Assembly: GCF_031846565.1 (NCBI RefSeq)
Contig: NZ_JAVRHL010000002.1
Location: 186,001-250,000, forward strand
Length of the DNA stretch: 64,000 nt
Direction of reading: 5' to 3'
DNA from: Tropicimonas_B omnivorans
GTDB lineage: Bacteria; Pseudomonadota; Alphaproteobacteria; Rhodobacterales; Rhodobacteraceae
Part shown: piece by piece, positions 17,929 to 26,456 of the stretch
How positions within the stretch are numbered: the first letter of the stretch is position 1
Layout: each line of letters begins with the position of its first letter
Notes under the pieces: generated by a model
What the model was told of the DNA's origin: nothing
Databases searched by the model: none
The model's input: only the letters and a program-made list of their open reading frames with translations
Position numbers and translations under genes: made by a program

Positions 17929-19446
17929 TCAGCCCGTTCGCCCGATCAACGGCGGCCGCGAGAGCCGCCCGCGGTAGCGGAAGATCCACGGAAGGGTGTC
18001 CTCCACCGGCATCGGGCGGGCGAGGCCGAACCCCTGCACGTATCGGCAGCCGAGCTGGGCCACGGTCGCGTGCTCCTGCGGTGTCTCCACTCCTTCGGCG
18101 AGCGTTTCGAGGTCGAGCTGCTCGGCAAGAGAAACGATTGCGGACACCATCTTGCGCTGCTGGGTGTCGCTGTCGGCGCGGCTCACGATGCTGCGGTCGA
18201 TCTTGAGCCGGCAGACGCCGAAGCGGCGGATGGCGGAAATGCTGGCGTTTCCGGTGCCGAAATCGTCGAGATCGATCGTGCAGCCGAGTTCCGCAAGCGC
18301 GGTGACGTTACGGACGATCACGTCTTCGTCGGACGCGCAGACGACCGTTTCGAGAACCTCGATGGCGAGTCGATTTGGGGCGAGGTCGAATCGGTCGAGC
18401 TCCCAACGGATCCGGTCGACGAGGTGCGGGTTGCGCAATTCATGCATGGAGAGGTTGAGGGCGACCTGCGGGATGCCCAGATCCGCGCGCTGCCACATGC
18501 AGAGGGCCTCGAGGGACTGGGTCAGCATTTCCTGCGTCAGGCGCTCGGTCATGCCGGCGGCGAGGACGACATCGAGAAAGACCGACGGCGACAGGACCCC
18601 ACGATCGGGGTGGACCCAGCGCACGAGGCTCTCGAAGCCGGTGATCTCTCCGGTGTCGGTGGAGGTCTGCGGCTGGAAGAACGCGCGGATGGCGCCCGTC
18701 TCGAAGGCCTCGTCGATCTGTGCCGCGAGGTCCGCGCGCATGAGCGACGCCTGCTGGATCGCGGTCGAATAGGCGCGCAGGCAGCCTCGACCCGATTGCC
18801 GGGCCTGCCGCAGCGCGAGAAGGGCGGCGTTCACCAGCGCGCCGCCGCCGGGTCCGGGACTCCTGTGGCCGGGGCAGAACCCGGCGGAGAGGCTGACATA
18901 GATGGTCCCGGCGTGGATCGGCAGCGGATTCAGGGCGGTGGCCTGCAAGCGCTCGCCGAAGGCCAGGATGCCATCGAGCCCCGATTGCCCCAGCCCATGG
19001 GCGAGGACGGCGAAGCGATCGCCGTCCAGGCGGGCGACCGCATCGCCGGAGCGGACGGCGCCTGTCAGGCGCTCCGCAATCTGGATCAGGACCTGCTCGG
19101 ACCCTCCCGCGCCGAGGTCGCGCACGAGTTCATCGAAGCCGTCGATCTGAACGGCCAGGACAGCACAGTCCGGGTTCGGCGTGGCGAGCATGGCGTCCGC
19201 ACGCTCTTCCAGTGCCGTCCGGCTCAGAAGACCGGTCAGGGCGTCGCGGTCTTCCGGCGGCCTTCCGGTACGCGACAGGCCGATCAGGACGAGGGGAAGA
19301 AGGACGGCGCAGAAAACGAGGCCGGGCTCCCCGCCGAGCCAGTAGGCGAGCAGGAGCGCCGCCGGCAGGAGAGCAGCGAGATCGGGCCGACGGAGAAACC
19401 GGCGGCCGTGGCGTTCAAGCGCGTTCAGGGCATGTGCGATGGTCAC
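17929..19446 (-). CDS. Membrane-anchored GGDEF/EAL cyclic-di-GMP phosphodiesterase
   Basis: A 505-residue cyclic-di-GMP protein. Two N-terminal hydrophobic segments (about residues 22-58) anchor it; a GGDEF domain follows (about 65-235) and an EAL domain fills the C-terminal half. The GGDEF signature is degenerate: RLDGDRF stands where RGGDEF is expected, so cyclase activity is unlikely and the domain may be regulatory. The EAL domain keeps the metal and catalytic motifs (FESLVRW, NLSMHELRN, EVLETV, DDFGTGNAS, KIDRSIV, EGVET), so hydrolysis of c-di-GMP is plausible. It is separated from yidC by 164 bases. The signal sensed is unknown. Confidence 0.88.
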   Translation of the reverse strand: MTIAHALNALERHGRRFLRRPDLAALLPAALLLAYWLGGEPGLVFCAVLLPLVLIGLSRTGRPPEDRDALTGLLSRTALEERADAMLATPNPDCAVLAVQIDGFDELVRDLGAGGSEQVLIQIAERLTGAVRSGDAVARLDGDRFAVLAHGLGQSGLDGILAFGERLQATALNPLPIHAGTIYVSLSAGFCPGHRSPGPGGGALVNAALLALRQARQSGRGCLRAYSTAIQQASLMRADLAAQIDEAFETGAIRAFFQPQTSTDTGEITGFESLVRWVHPDRGVLSPSVFLDVVLAAGMTERLTQEMLTQSLEALCMWQRADLGIPQVALNLSMHELRNPHLVDRIRWELDRFDLAPNRLAIEVLETVVCASDEDVIVRNVTALAELGCTIDLDDFGTGNASISAIRRFGVCRLKIDRSIVSRADSDTQQRKMVSAIVSLAEQLDLETLAEGVETPQEHATVAQLGCRYVQGFGLARPMPVEDTLPWIFRYRGRLSRPPLIGRTG

Positions 19447-19558
19447 GGCGGCGGTCGCTCCTGCTGGCTCGGCGGATGTGCCGGGCGTTCGCAGGACCCT
19501 AGTGCCGGGGTCTCACCGCAAGCTTAATGCCGCTTGTGCTCTTTGACTAAAATTGTCC

Positions 19559-20437
19559 TCACGGAGCGTCCGCACCTTCGGAAGGCGCCTCGCCGGCCGT
19601 CGCGGCCGGGGCATTCGGACGCATCAGGGCCGCGAAATCGAAGAGGCCCGGGTCCAGGAGGTGCGATGGGCGCGCGTTCATCAATGCGCGGAACATCACC
19701 TGTCGGCGGCCAGGCGCGTTTTTCTCCCAGCCGTCGAGAATCTGCTTCACCTGCTGGCGCTGAAGGCCGTCCTGCGAGCCGCAGAGATCGCAGGGAATGA
19801 TGGGGTAGTTCATCGCCGTGGCGAAGCGCTCGCAATCGGCTTCGGCAACGTGGGCGAGGGGGCGGTAGACGAAGAGATCACCCTCCTCGTTCACCAGTTT
19901 CGGAGGCATGGTCGCGAGACGCCCGCCGTGGAAGAGGTTCATGAAGAACGTCTCGAGGATGTCGTCCCGGTGATGGCCGAGAACGACGGCGGAGCAGCCT
20001 TCCTCACGCGCGATGCGGTAGAGATTGCCCCGGCGCAGGCGCGAGCACAGGGCGCAGAAGGTGCGGCCGGCGGGGATCTTGTCCATCACGATGGAGTAGG
20101 TGTCCTGGTACTCGATCCGGTGAGGCACCCTCATACGCTCGAGGAACTCCGGCAGGACGGTGGCGGGAAAGCCCGGCTGACCCTGATCGAGGTTGCAGGC
20201 GAGGATCTCGACCGGCAGGAGGCCGCGCCATTGCAGCTCGGTCAGCGCGGCGAGCAGGGTATAGCTGTCCTTGCCGCCCGAGAGGCAGACGAGCCAGCGC
20301 GCGCCACGTTCGATCATGCCGTACTTCTCGATCGCCTCACGCGTCTCGCGGACGATGCGCTTGCGCAGCTTGCGGAATTCGGTGCTCTGCGGGGCGCCCT
20401 CGAAGAGCGGATGGATCTCGGTGGAGTCATCGAGCAT
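19559..20437 (-). CDS. ttcA: tRNA 2-thiocytidine(32) synthetase
   Basis: TtcA thiolates cytidine 32 of some tRNAs using ATP and a [4Fe-4S] cluster. The 292-residue product has the PP-loop CLSGGKDSYTLL, the CALCSRLRRG cysteine pair, GHHRDDILETFFMNL and the second cysteine region PCDLCGSQDGLQRQ. Length and motif order are normal. Its start overlaps the 3' end of yidD by 11 bases. Confidence 0.93.
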   Translation of the reverse strand: MLDDSTEIHPLFEGAPQSTEFRKLRKRIVRETREAIEKYGMIERGARWLVCLSGGKDSYTLLAALTELQWRGLLPVEILACNLDQGQPGFPATVLPEFLERMRVPHRIEYQDTYSIVMDKIPAGRTFCALCSRLRRGNLYRIAREEGCSAVVLGHHRDDILETFFMNLFHGGRLATMPPKLVNEEGDLFVYRPLAHVAEADCERFATAMNYPIIPCDLCGSQDGLQRQQVKQILDGWEKNAPGRRQVMFRALMNARPSHLLDPGLFDFAALMRPNAPAATAGEAPSEGADAP

Positions 20438-20681
20438 GAGGCGGCCTCGAGTCGCGGGGTGGGTCCGGTACGGGATCGTAGCCCGATCCGCCGAACGGAT
20501 GACAGCGCCCGATGCGGCGCATCGTGAGCCAGCCTCCCCTGACCGCCCCGTGGCGGGACAGCGCCTCCAGTGAATAGGCGGAGCAGGTCGGCTGGAAGCG
20601 GCAGTTCCGTCCGACCCAGGGAGACAGGATCAATCGGTAGGCATGGACCGGAAGGGACAGTAGGCGGGCGAGGGGGCTCAT
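20427..20681 (-). CDS. yidD: Membrane protein insertion efficiency factor YidD
   Basis: YidD is a small membrane-associated protein that assists insertion through YidC. The 84-residue product begins MSPLARLLSLPVHAYRLILS (amphipathic/hydrophobic N-terminus) and carries the invariant block CRFQPTCSAYSLEAL and RIGRCHPFGGSGYDPVP. Its ATG (20679-20681) overlaps the rnpA stop as ATGA, which fixes the start. Confidence 0.93.
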   Translation of the reverse strand: MSPLARLLSLPVHAYRLILSPWVGRNCRFQPTCSAYSLEALSRHGAVRGGWLTMRRIGRCHPFGGSGYDPVPDPPRDSRPPHAR

Positions 20682-21052
20682 AGAGCCGGCTCGGCACTCT
20701 GCTGCGCCCGCGCGGTCCCGTGAATATGCGTCAATGCGGCGGAAAGATCGCCGAGGAGGAGGTCCCACGGCCGGCCCGCGGTCGCATCCTTCCGGCCGAC
20801 GAGAACGTAATCCCAGCCGGGTTGCCCCTCGCAGGGCAGAACGAGGCGCGCGATCTCTCGCAGGCGCCGCTTCGCGCGATTGCGGGCGACGGCATTGCCG
20901 ACCTTCTTGGAACAGGTGAAGCCGACGCGGATCAGATCCGGATCGGCCTCGCCCGCGCGTCTCTGCCGGGCCTGCAACATGAAGGCGGGCGTGCCGGAGC
21001 GACGTGCCCGCGATGCGGCTATGAAATCGGCACGCTTCGTCAGGGTCGCCAT
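20678..21052 (-). CDS. rnpA: Ribonuclease P protein component
   Basis: Protein subunit of RNase P, which matures tRNA 5' ends. The 124-residue product has the conserved RVGFTCSKKVGNAVARNRAKRRLRE motif region (RNR box) and starts MATLTKRADFIAA, matching the family's LTKRxDF entry. It lies 17 bases downstream of rpmH in the universal rpmH-rnpA arrangement. Confidence 0.94.
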   Translation of the reverse strand: MATLTKRADFIAASRARRSGTPAFMLQARQRRAGEADPDLIRVGFTCSKKVGNAVARNRAKRRLREIARLVLPCEGQPGWDYVLVGRKDATAGRPWDLLLGDLSAALTHIHGTARAQQSAEPAL

Positions 21053-21069
21053 CGGCGCCCCGCCGGATC

Positions 21070-21207
21070 TTACGCGCTCAGGGATTTCCGACCCCGCGCG
21101 CGACGCGCGTTCAGGATCTTCCGGCCGGCCTTGGTGGCCATGCGGGCACGGAACCCGTGCCGCCGCTTGCGGACAAGGTTCGAGGGCTGGAACGTACGTT
21201 TGCTCAT
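21070..21207 (-). CDS. rpmH: 50S ribosomal protein L34
   Basis: A 45-residue basic protein: it starts [16 protein letters not shown], continues [20 protein letters not shown] and ends GRKSLSA. This is the L34 sequence almost residue for residue, with one extra serine after the initiator compared with the common 44-residue form. It is too short for automatic ORF lists but beyond doubt. It is followed by rnpA. Confidence 0.96.
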
Positions 21208-21297
21208 GGGCTCGTCTCCGTCATTGTCCGTCGGTGGGCGCGCTCGGGCGGGCGCCCACCGGCGCCGCGGCGCGAGCCCCGGATATTCGAAGCCCGG

Positions 21298-21326
21298 TCC
21301 CTAGAGGGTCGGGCGCGCCCTGTCAA
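21298..21326 (-). promoter_or_regulatory. Candidate rpmH promoter
   Basis: On the minus strand TTGACA (21326-21321) and TAGGGA (21303-21298) are separated by 17 bases, giving a start near 21290 and a leader of about 85 nt before rpmH. The -35 is perfect; the -10 is weak but placed correctly. Confidence 0.5.
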
Positions 21327-21462
21327 CGCATCTCGCGGGCGAAAACGCCGGCGTCTTAGCGGACCCTGCAGGGTCAAGCGCGCGTTACCCGGTCTGGTGC
21401 CGGTTTCACTCGCCTGCACAATAGTGTCTGGCGCGTTACGGTGCAAAATCGAAGGACAGGCT

Positions 21463-22197
21463 GTGGTGGACAAGGAGGACGAGACGGGGCGGGGGCGACT
21501 TCTCAGATACGGGGCGCTGGTCCTCATCGCGGCGGTCGCGATCACCGGCGCGGTTCTTCTGCGCGACCAGCTGACCTTCGAGGCGCTGGCTGCGAATCGT
21601 GACGATCTCATCGCGTTCCGGGACCGGAACTACCTCTCGGCGGCAGCGGGCTTCGTCTTCGCCTACGCGCTCATCGTCGCCTTTTCCCTGCCGGGCGCGA
21701 CCATCGCGACGCTGACGGGGGGCTTTCTCTTCGGCGTCTTTCCCGGCGTGTTCCTCAACGTCGTCGGCGCGACACTGGGCGCCACGGCGATCTTCACGGC
21801 GGCGAAATGGGGCCTTGGCGCCCAGCTGGCCGCACGGATGGACGCGTCGGAGGGCCTCGTGCGGCGGCTGAAGCAGGGGATCGACCGGAACATGTGGGAG
21901 GTCCTCTTCCTGATCCGGCTCGTCCCGGCGGTCCCGTTCTTCGTGGCCAACATCGTGCCGGCGCTGGTCGGCGTGCGGCTCCTGCCCTTCGTGGTAACGA
22001 CGTTCCTCGGCATCATGCCGGGCGCTCTCGTCTTCACCTCCGTCGGCAATGGCCTCGGCGCGGTGTTCGAGCGGGGCGGGCGGCCGGATCTGTCGATCCT
22101 GTTCGAGCCGCAGATCCTCCTTCCGATCATCGGGCTGTGCGCGCTTGCCCTTCTGCCTATCATTCTAAAGAGCGTCCGCGGGACGAAAGGGGTCTGA
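21463..22197 (+). CDS. TVP38/TMEM64 (DedA-like) membrane protein
   Basis: A 244-residue integral membrane protein of the SNARE-associated/VTT family (TVP38, DedA). Visible are an N-terminal helix (about residues 14-33), the family block FSLPGATIATLTGGFLFG, an NVVGATLGATAIF helix, the re-entrant/loop signature FLIRLVPAVPFFVANIVPAL and two late helices. It likely starts at GTG 21463 or GTG 21466, after AGGACAGG. Transport or lipid-related function in this family is poorly defined. It is followed, one base after its stop, by a flavin disulfide oxidoreductase, a recurrent pairing. Confidence 0.85.
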   Translation: MVDKEDETGRGRLLRYGALVLIAAVAITGAVLLRDQLTFEALAANRDDLIAFRDRNYLSAAAGFVFAYALIVAFSLPGATIATLTGGFLFGVFPGVFLNVVGATLGATAIFTAAKWGLGAQLAARMDASEGLVRRLKQGIDRNMWEVLFLIRLVPAVPFFVANIVPALVGVRLLPFVVTTFLGIMPGALVFTSVGNGLGAVFERGGRPDLSILFEPQILLPIIGLCALALLPIILKSVRGTKGV

Positions 22198-22198
22198 C

Positions 22199-23614
22199 AT
22201 GAGAACGATGGAAGCCGATATCTGCGTGATCGGTGCCGGCTCCGGGGGTCTGACGGTCGCGTCCGGCGCGGCCCAGATGGGGGCGAAGGTCGTCCTGATC
22301 GAGGCAAACGAGATGGGCGGGGATTGCCTGAACTTCGGCTGCGTCCCCTCGAAGGCGCTGATCGCGACGGCTAGGCATGCCCACGCGATGCGCAGTGGCG
22401 GCATCTACGGGATCGCGCCGGTGGAGCCAGAGGTCGATTTCGCCGCCGTCCACGATCACATCCACGGCGTCATCGCCGCCATCGCCCCGGTGGACAGCCA
22501 GGAGCGGTTCGAGGGGATGGGCTGCACCGTCATCCGTGCCCATGCCCGCTTCGTCTCGGAGCGCGAGGTCGAGGCGGGGGATACGCGCATCCGCGCCCGC
22601 CGGATCGTTCTGGCCACCGGCTCCCGTCCCGCCGTGCCGCCGGTCGAGGGGCTGACGGACGGACCTTACCTCACCAACGAGACGCTGTTCGACCTGAAGG
22701 AGCTGCCGGAGCACCTGCTCATCATCGGCGGCGGCAACATCGGCTGCGAGATGGCGCAGGCCTTCCGCCGCCTCGGCGCCCGCGTGACAGTCATCGAGGG
22801 CGGAACGCCGCTGGCGAAAGACGATCCGGAGAATGCCGAGCTCGTCCTCGAGACGATGAAGGGGGAGGGCGTGAGCTTCGTCACCGGGCATCACGCGGAC
22901 AAGGTCGAGTGGACCGAAGGCGGCGTCACCGTGCGCACCGGGGCGGGGACGTATAGCGGCTCGCACCTTCTCGTGGCGGCCGGGCGCGCGCCGGCGCTGG
23001 ACGATCTCGGACTTGAAGCTGCCGGGATCGAACGGGACAAGAAGGGGCTGAAGGTGGACGACACGCTGCAGACCACCAATCGCCGCGTCTATGCCGTGGG
23101 CGATGCGGCCGGCGGCATGCAGTTCACCCACCTCGCCGGATATCACGGCTCGACGCTCATCCGGAGGCTGCTGTTCGGCCTGCCGGTGAAGGCGAAGACG
23201 TCCCATATGCCCTGGGCAACCTATACCTCGCCCGAACTCGCCCAGTGCGGCCTGACCGAGAAAGAGGCGCGGGAGGCGCATGGCGATGCCGTCGAAGTCG
23301 TCACCAGCACCTATTCGGAGAACGACCGGGCCGAGGCGGAGCGCCGCACCGAGGGCCGGGTCAAGGTGATGGTGGTGGGGGGGCGTCCCGTCGGCGCCTC
23401 CATCGTGGGGGAGAGCGCCGGAGACCTGATCGCGCTCTGGTCGCTCGCGATCTCCGCGAAGCTGAAGATGTCGCAGATCTCCGGCATGGTGGCGCCCTAT
23501 CCCACGCTGTCGGAACTGAACAAGCGCGCCGCGGGCGCCTATTTCTCGCCACGGCTCTTTGATAACCCGAACGTGAAGCGCGTCGTTCGCGCCGTCCAAC
23601 GCATCCTGCCATGA
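22199..23614 (+). CDS. Class I pyridine nucleotide-disulfide oxidoreductase
   Basis: A 471-residue FAD enzyme of the lipoamide dehydrogenase/mercuric reductase group. It has the FAD dinucleotide fold VIGAGSGGLTVASGAA, the redox disulfide C43-x4-C48 in GGDCLNFGCVPSKAL, the NAD(P) fold IIGGGNIGCEMAQAF, the second FAD motif VYAVGDAAGG, and the dimerisation domain. The C-terminal position where lipoamide dehydrogenase has the catalytic histidine reads APYPTLSEL, with tyrosine instead. There is no C-terminal cysteine pair and no N-terminal HMA domain, so mercuric reductase is unlikely. Substrate is unknown. It sits between the TVP38-like gene and a histidine kinase in one orientation. Confidence 0.87.
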   Translation: MRTMEADICVIGAGSGGLTVASGAAQMGAKVVLIEANEMGGDCLNFGCVPSKALIATARHAHAMRSGGIYGIAPVEPEVDFAAVHDHIHGVIAAIAPVDSQERFEGMGCTVIRAHARFVSEREVEAGDTRIRARRIVLATGSRPAVPPVEGLTDGPYLTNETLFDLKELPEHLLIIGGGNIGCEMAQAFRRLGARVTVIEGGTPLAKDDPENAELVLETMKGEGVSFVTGHHADKVEWTEGGVTVRTGAGTYSGSHLLVAAGRAPALDDLGLEAAGIERDKKGLKVDDTLQTTNRRVYAVGDAAGGMQFTHLAGYHGSTLIRRLLFGLPVKAKTSHMPWATYTSPELAQCGLTEKEAREAHGDAVEVVTSTYSENDRAEAERRTEGRVKVMVVGGRPVGASIVGESAGDLIALWSLAISAKLKMSQISGMVAPYPTLSELNKRAAGAYFSPRLFDNPNVKRVVRAVQRILP

Positions 23615-23627
23615 GGCGCAGCCCACA

Positions 23628-25037
23628 GTGACGTTCTTTCGCTCGCTCTCCGGACGGTTCCTGATCCTCACCCTCGCCTTCGTCATGCTGGCGGAGGTGC
23701 TGATCTTCGTGCCGTCGATCGCGCGCTTCCGCGAGGATTACCTGCTGTCGCGCCTCGAGCGGGCGCAGATCGCCTCCCTCGCACTTCTCGCCTCGGACGA
23801 CATGCTCAGCCAGGACCTCGAGGCGGAGCTCCTGCAGAATGCCGGCGTTCTGAACGTGGTCCTGCGGCGGGACGAGATGCGGCAGCTGATCCTCGACAGC
23901 CCGATCCCGCAGCCCATCGTGGCGACGTACGATCTGCGCGACCCGGGCGCCGCTGAGTTGATCCGGGACGCGATCACCCGCCTGCTCGAACGCGACGAGC
24001 AGGTGGTCCGCGTCATCGGCAACCCGGTACGGGAAGCGGGGCTGCTGATCGAGGTCACGCTGGAGACGAGCCGCCTGCGCGCGGAGATGATCGACTACGG
24101 CCTGCGCATCCTGTTGCTGTCCGCCGTGATCTCCGTCCTCACGGCCGCGCTTCTCTTCTTCGCGGCCAGGGGGGTCATCGTCGCGCCGATCAAGCGTGTG
24201 GTCGATGCGATGCAGTCCTACGCCTCGGCCCCCGAGGATGCCCGCCGGATCATCACGCCCGAGGCGAAGGTCCTGGAGCTGAGAGAGGCGGAGATGGCGC
24301 TCCAGACGATGCAGACGCAGCTCACGGGGGCGCTCCGCCAGAAGCAGCGACTGGCCCAGCTCGGCGGCGCCGTGGCGAAGATCAGCCACGATCTGCGCAA
24401 CATCCTCACCACGGCCCAGCTTTTCGCCGACCGCATGGAGGACAGCGCGGATCCCGCCGTTGCCCGCGCCGCGCCCAAGCTCGTCAGCTCCATCAGCCGC
24501 GCGATTTCGCTCTGCGAGAGCACGCTGGCCTTCGGCAAGGCCGAGGAGCCGCCACCGCGCCTCTCCCGCTTCGCGCTCGCCCCGCTGGTCGACGACGTGA
24601 TCGAGAGCGAGCGGCTCGCGGCGGAAAACGAGGATGTGAGCTTTTCGGTGAACGTGCCCAGCGGCATGACCCTCCGCGCGGACAGCGAGCAGCTCTACCG
24701 TGTCCTTGCCAACCTCGTGCGCAACGCCCGGCAGGCCATCGTCGCGACCGGGGAGTTCGGCGAGATCGGCGTCTCGGCCACTGAAAGCGACGACGGCTGG
24801 ACCCTGATCGTGCAGGATACCGGGCCGGGCCTTCCGCCCAAGGCGCAGGAGCATCTCTTCTCGCCCTTCTCCGGCGGCACCCGCAAGGGCGGCTTCGGCC
24901 TTGGCCTCTCCATCGCGGCGGACCTCGTTAAGGGCCATGGCGGCACGCTCGATCTTGCGCGCACGGACGACACCGGCACCACGTTCCGCATCGTCCTGCC
25001 CAAGGCGGTCCTGCGCTTCGAAGAGGCTGCAGAATGA
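23628..25037 (+). CDS. Sensor histidine kinase
   Basis: A 469-residue membrane sensor kinase. A first helix (about residues 8-30), a periplasmic domain of about 125 residues and a second helix (about 155-180) precede HAMP-like sequence. The dimerisation helix carries phospho-acceptor H254 in AKISHDLRNIL; the ATPase domain has N box NLVRNARQAI, G1 DTGPGLP, F box HLFSPFSGGTRKGG and G2 GLGLSIA. The start is GTG 23628, 14 bases after the oxidoreductase. No response regulator gene lies next to it, so its partner must be elsewhere. Confidence 0.88.
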   Translation: MTFFRSLSGRFLILTLAFVMLAEVLIFVPSIARFREDYLLSRLERAQIASLALLASDDMLSQDLEAELLQNAGVLNVVLRRDEMRQLILDSPIPQPIVATYDLRDPGAAELIRDAITRLLERDEQVVRVIGNPVREAGLLIEVTLETSRLRAEMIDYGLRILLLSAVISVLTAALLFFAARGVIVAPIKRVVDAMQSYASAPEDARRIITPEAKVLELREAEMALQTMQTQLTGALRQKQRLAQLGGAVAKISHDLRNILTTAQLFADRMEDSADPAVARAAPKLVSSISRAISLCESTLAFGKAEEPPPRLSRFALAPLVDDVIESERLAAENEDVSFSVNVPSGMTLRADSEQLYRVLANLVRNARQAIVATGEFGEIGVSATESDDGWTLIVQDTGPGLPPKAQEHLFSPFSGGTRKGGFGLGLSIAADLVKGHGGTLDLARTDDTGTTFRIVLPKAVLRFEEAAE

Positions 25038-25050
25038 CCCGACTTCCCGC

Positions 25051-25079
25051 TTGCAAACCCTGATCGGGGCAAGTATCCC
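25051..25079 (+). promoter_or_regulatory. Candidate promoter of tRNA-Arg
   Basis: TTGCAA (25051-25056) and TATCCC (25074-25079) are 17 bases apart and end ten bases before the mature tRNA 5' end. A short CGGGG/CCCCG stem (25065-25069 with 25077-25081) overlaps it and may be a weak end for the kinase transcript. Confidence 0.45.
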
Positions 25080-25088
25080 CGCCGCAAC

Positions 25089-25165
25089 GCGCTGGTAGCT
25101 CAGTTGGATAGAGTACCTGACTACGAATCAGGGGGTCGGGGGTTCGAATCCTCCCCAGCGCGCCA
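25089..25165 (+). tRNA. tRNA-Arg (anticodon ACG)
   Basis: A 77-nt cloverleaf with encoded CCA: acceptor GCGCTGG pairs with CCAGCGC, the D arm is AGCTCAGTTGGATAGAGT, the anticodon stem CCTGA/TCAGG encloses loop CTACGAA with anticodon ACG, and the T arm contains GGTTCGAATCC. It decodes CGT (and, with inosine, CGC/CGA). The tRNA stays intact after the integration event that uses its 3' end as attachment site. Confidence 0.97.
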
Positions 25166-25167
25166 CT
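25151..25167 (+). repeat. Attachment site, left copy
   Basis: CTCCCCAGCGCGCCACT spans the tRNA-Arg T-arm end, acceptor 3' strand, CCA and two bases beyond. The same 17 bases recur at 42805-42821. Together they mark the ends of an integrated element. Confidence 0.88.
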
Positions 25168-25335
25168 ACCTTCCGCAAAGCACTGATATCACTGGCTTCT
25201 TGGTCGGTTTTGTCTAAGGCAGATTGGGCCTTAGACAATTTACGGCGTCCCGAAGGATGCTTCCCAGTCGCTTCTCTCCTTATGCACCTGTGAAATTTCA
25301 TTGAGGTGTCGCCGAGGTGACACGCGGCAGAAAGC

Positions 25336-25364
25336 AAAAGGGCCGCACCAAGTGCGGCCCTTTT
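25336..25364 (-). terminator. Terminator of the integrase gene
   Basis: AAAAGGGCCGCAC (25336-25348) pairs perfectly over 13 bases with GTGCGGCCCTTTT (25352-25364). The stem is flanked by A and T runs, so it can work on both strands; it lies 15 bases beyond the integrase stop. Confidence 0.88.
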
Positions 25365-25379
25365 CGGATGCTTGGACGC

Positions 25380-26456
25380 TCATTCTTTCAAAAACCTGCC
25401 GGTCTCAAGCGCGGAGGGTTCAGGGCTGAGAAGCCGCCGCCTTTCGGCGCGCTTCGTGTAGCGCTCGATTTCCTTCAGCGTCTCATGTCCGCTCCACGCA
25501 GCGATCTGATGAATGTTCGCGCCACGCTCGGCATGAAGGATCATCCGGCTCTTCCGTAGCCCGTGAGACGTTTTTCCCGCGGGGACGTTGGCCATTTGAG
25601 CCCTTTCCGAGAACCACTGCGAGGCGCCCTTGCGGGAGCGAGCTTTGCCATGCACCGTCAACATGAAGGTTCCGCTGCGTTCTCCCATGGCCGCGATGGC
25701 GAGGCGAAGATGCTCGAGATCTTCGGCTACCGCGAACTTCGGCAAGCCTCTGTCGAATGGCACCGAGACTTCACTCCCGGTTTTCTTCTGAATGAAGACA
25801 AGCCAACCATCATCATCGACGTTCTCGGGGCCAAGACCGACGGAGTCCGAGATCCGGCAGCCGGCCCAGTATTGCAGCTCGAAGGCCATGCGTTCTTCGG
25901 TGCCATACTCCCAACGAGAGCGGTACTTGGAGATGTCCGAGAAAGTCCACGGGAGGTAGCCCGGCGTGGCATCTACTTTGAGCTTCTTCACCCCTTCGGT
26001 GGGCTTCGTGATGATCAGACGCCGTCCGAGAGCGAAGTCTCCGAGAGCGCTCCAAGACTTCAGACGTTCGTTGGCGGGGTTTCGCTCCATGCTATCCATC
26101 TGGTGTCGGATGTGTTCGGGGCGCACGCTTGCGAAAGCGACCCTGCCGACGGCGCCGTCATTCACCGCCAGAAGTCGCTTCATGTCACGGCGTCGGACAT
26201 CCTGATAGGACTCGGAAAGGCCCCGGAAGTCGTGCGAGCGCAGGTACCGGGCAACGATATCGGCAACAGAATTTGGCTTTACCAGCTCTACGACCTTCGC
26301 CGGCTTGGCTACACCTTGATTGCAGGCCGCGAGGTAGGCGGCCAGGAAGTCTGGGTGGTCCTCGGGAAGATGGGCTGGCAACTGGATTCCCGTGGCGCGG
26401 TGGTAGACGTACTTGATGCCGCTGCTTTCGTAGCGCTTCAGGCCTTTCAGTTTCAT
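25380..26456 (-). CDS. Tyrosine-type site-specific integrase
   Basis: Integrase that inserts and excises the element at tRNA-Arg. The 358-residue product has an N-terminal arm and core-binding domain and a C-terminal catalytic domain with the tetrad R201 (AGCRISD), H298 and R301 (SHGLRKS), H324 (WSGHET) and nucleophile Y333 (IERYTKR). The ATG at 26454-26456 overlaps the stop of the excisionase-like gene as ATGA, which fixes the start and couples the two. An upstream in-frame extension is only shadow of that gene. Confidence 0.93.
   Translation of the reverse strand: MKLKGLKRYESSGIKYVYHRATGIQLPAHLPEDHPDFLAAYLAACNQGVAKPAKVVELVKPNSVADIVARYLRSHDFRGLSESYQDVRRRDMKRLLAVNDGAVGRVAFASVRPEHIRHQMDSMERNPANERLKSWSALGDFALGRRLIITKPTEGVKKLKVDATPGYLPWTFSDISKYRSRWEYGTEERMAFELQYWAGCRISDSVGLGPENVDDDGWLVFIQKKTGSEVSVPFDRGLPKFAVAEDLEHLRLAIAAMGERSGTFMLTVHGKARSRKGASQWFSERAQMANVPAGKTSHGLRKSRMILHAERGANIHQIAAWSGHETLKEIERYTKRAERRRLLSPEPSALETGRFLKE

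Noticed and set aside
17869..19527. A 552-codon frame opposite the GGDEF/EAL gene
   Set aside because: Antisense of a gene with complete EAL motifs; it also lacks a ribosome binding site.
22199..23614. Mercuric reductase as the name of the flavin oxidoreductase
   Set aside because: It lacks the N-terminal metal-binding domain and the C-terminal cysteine pair needed for mercury reduction, and no mer genes are nearby.
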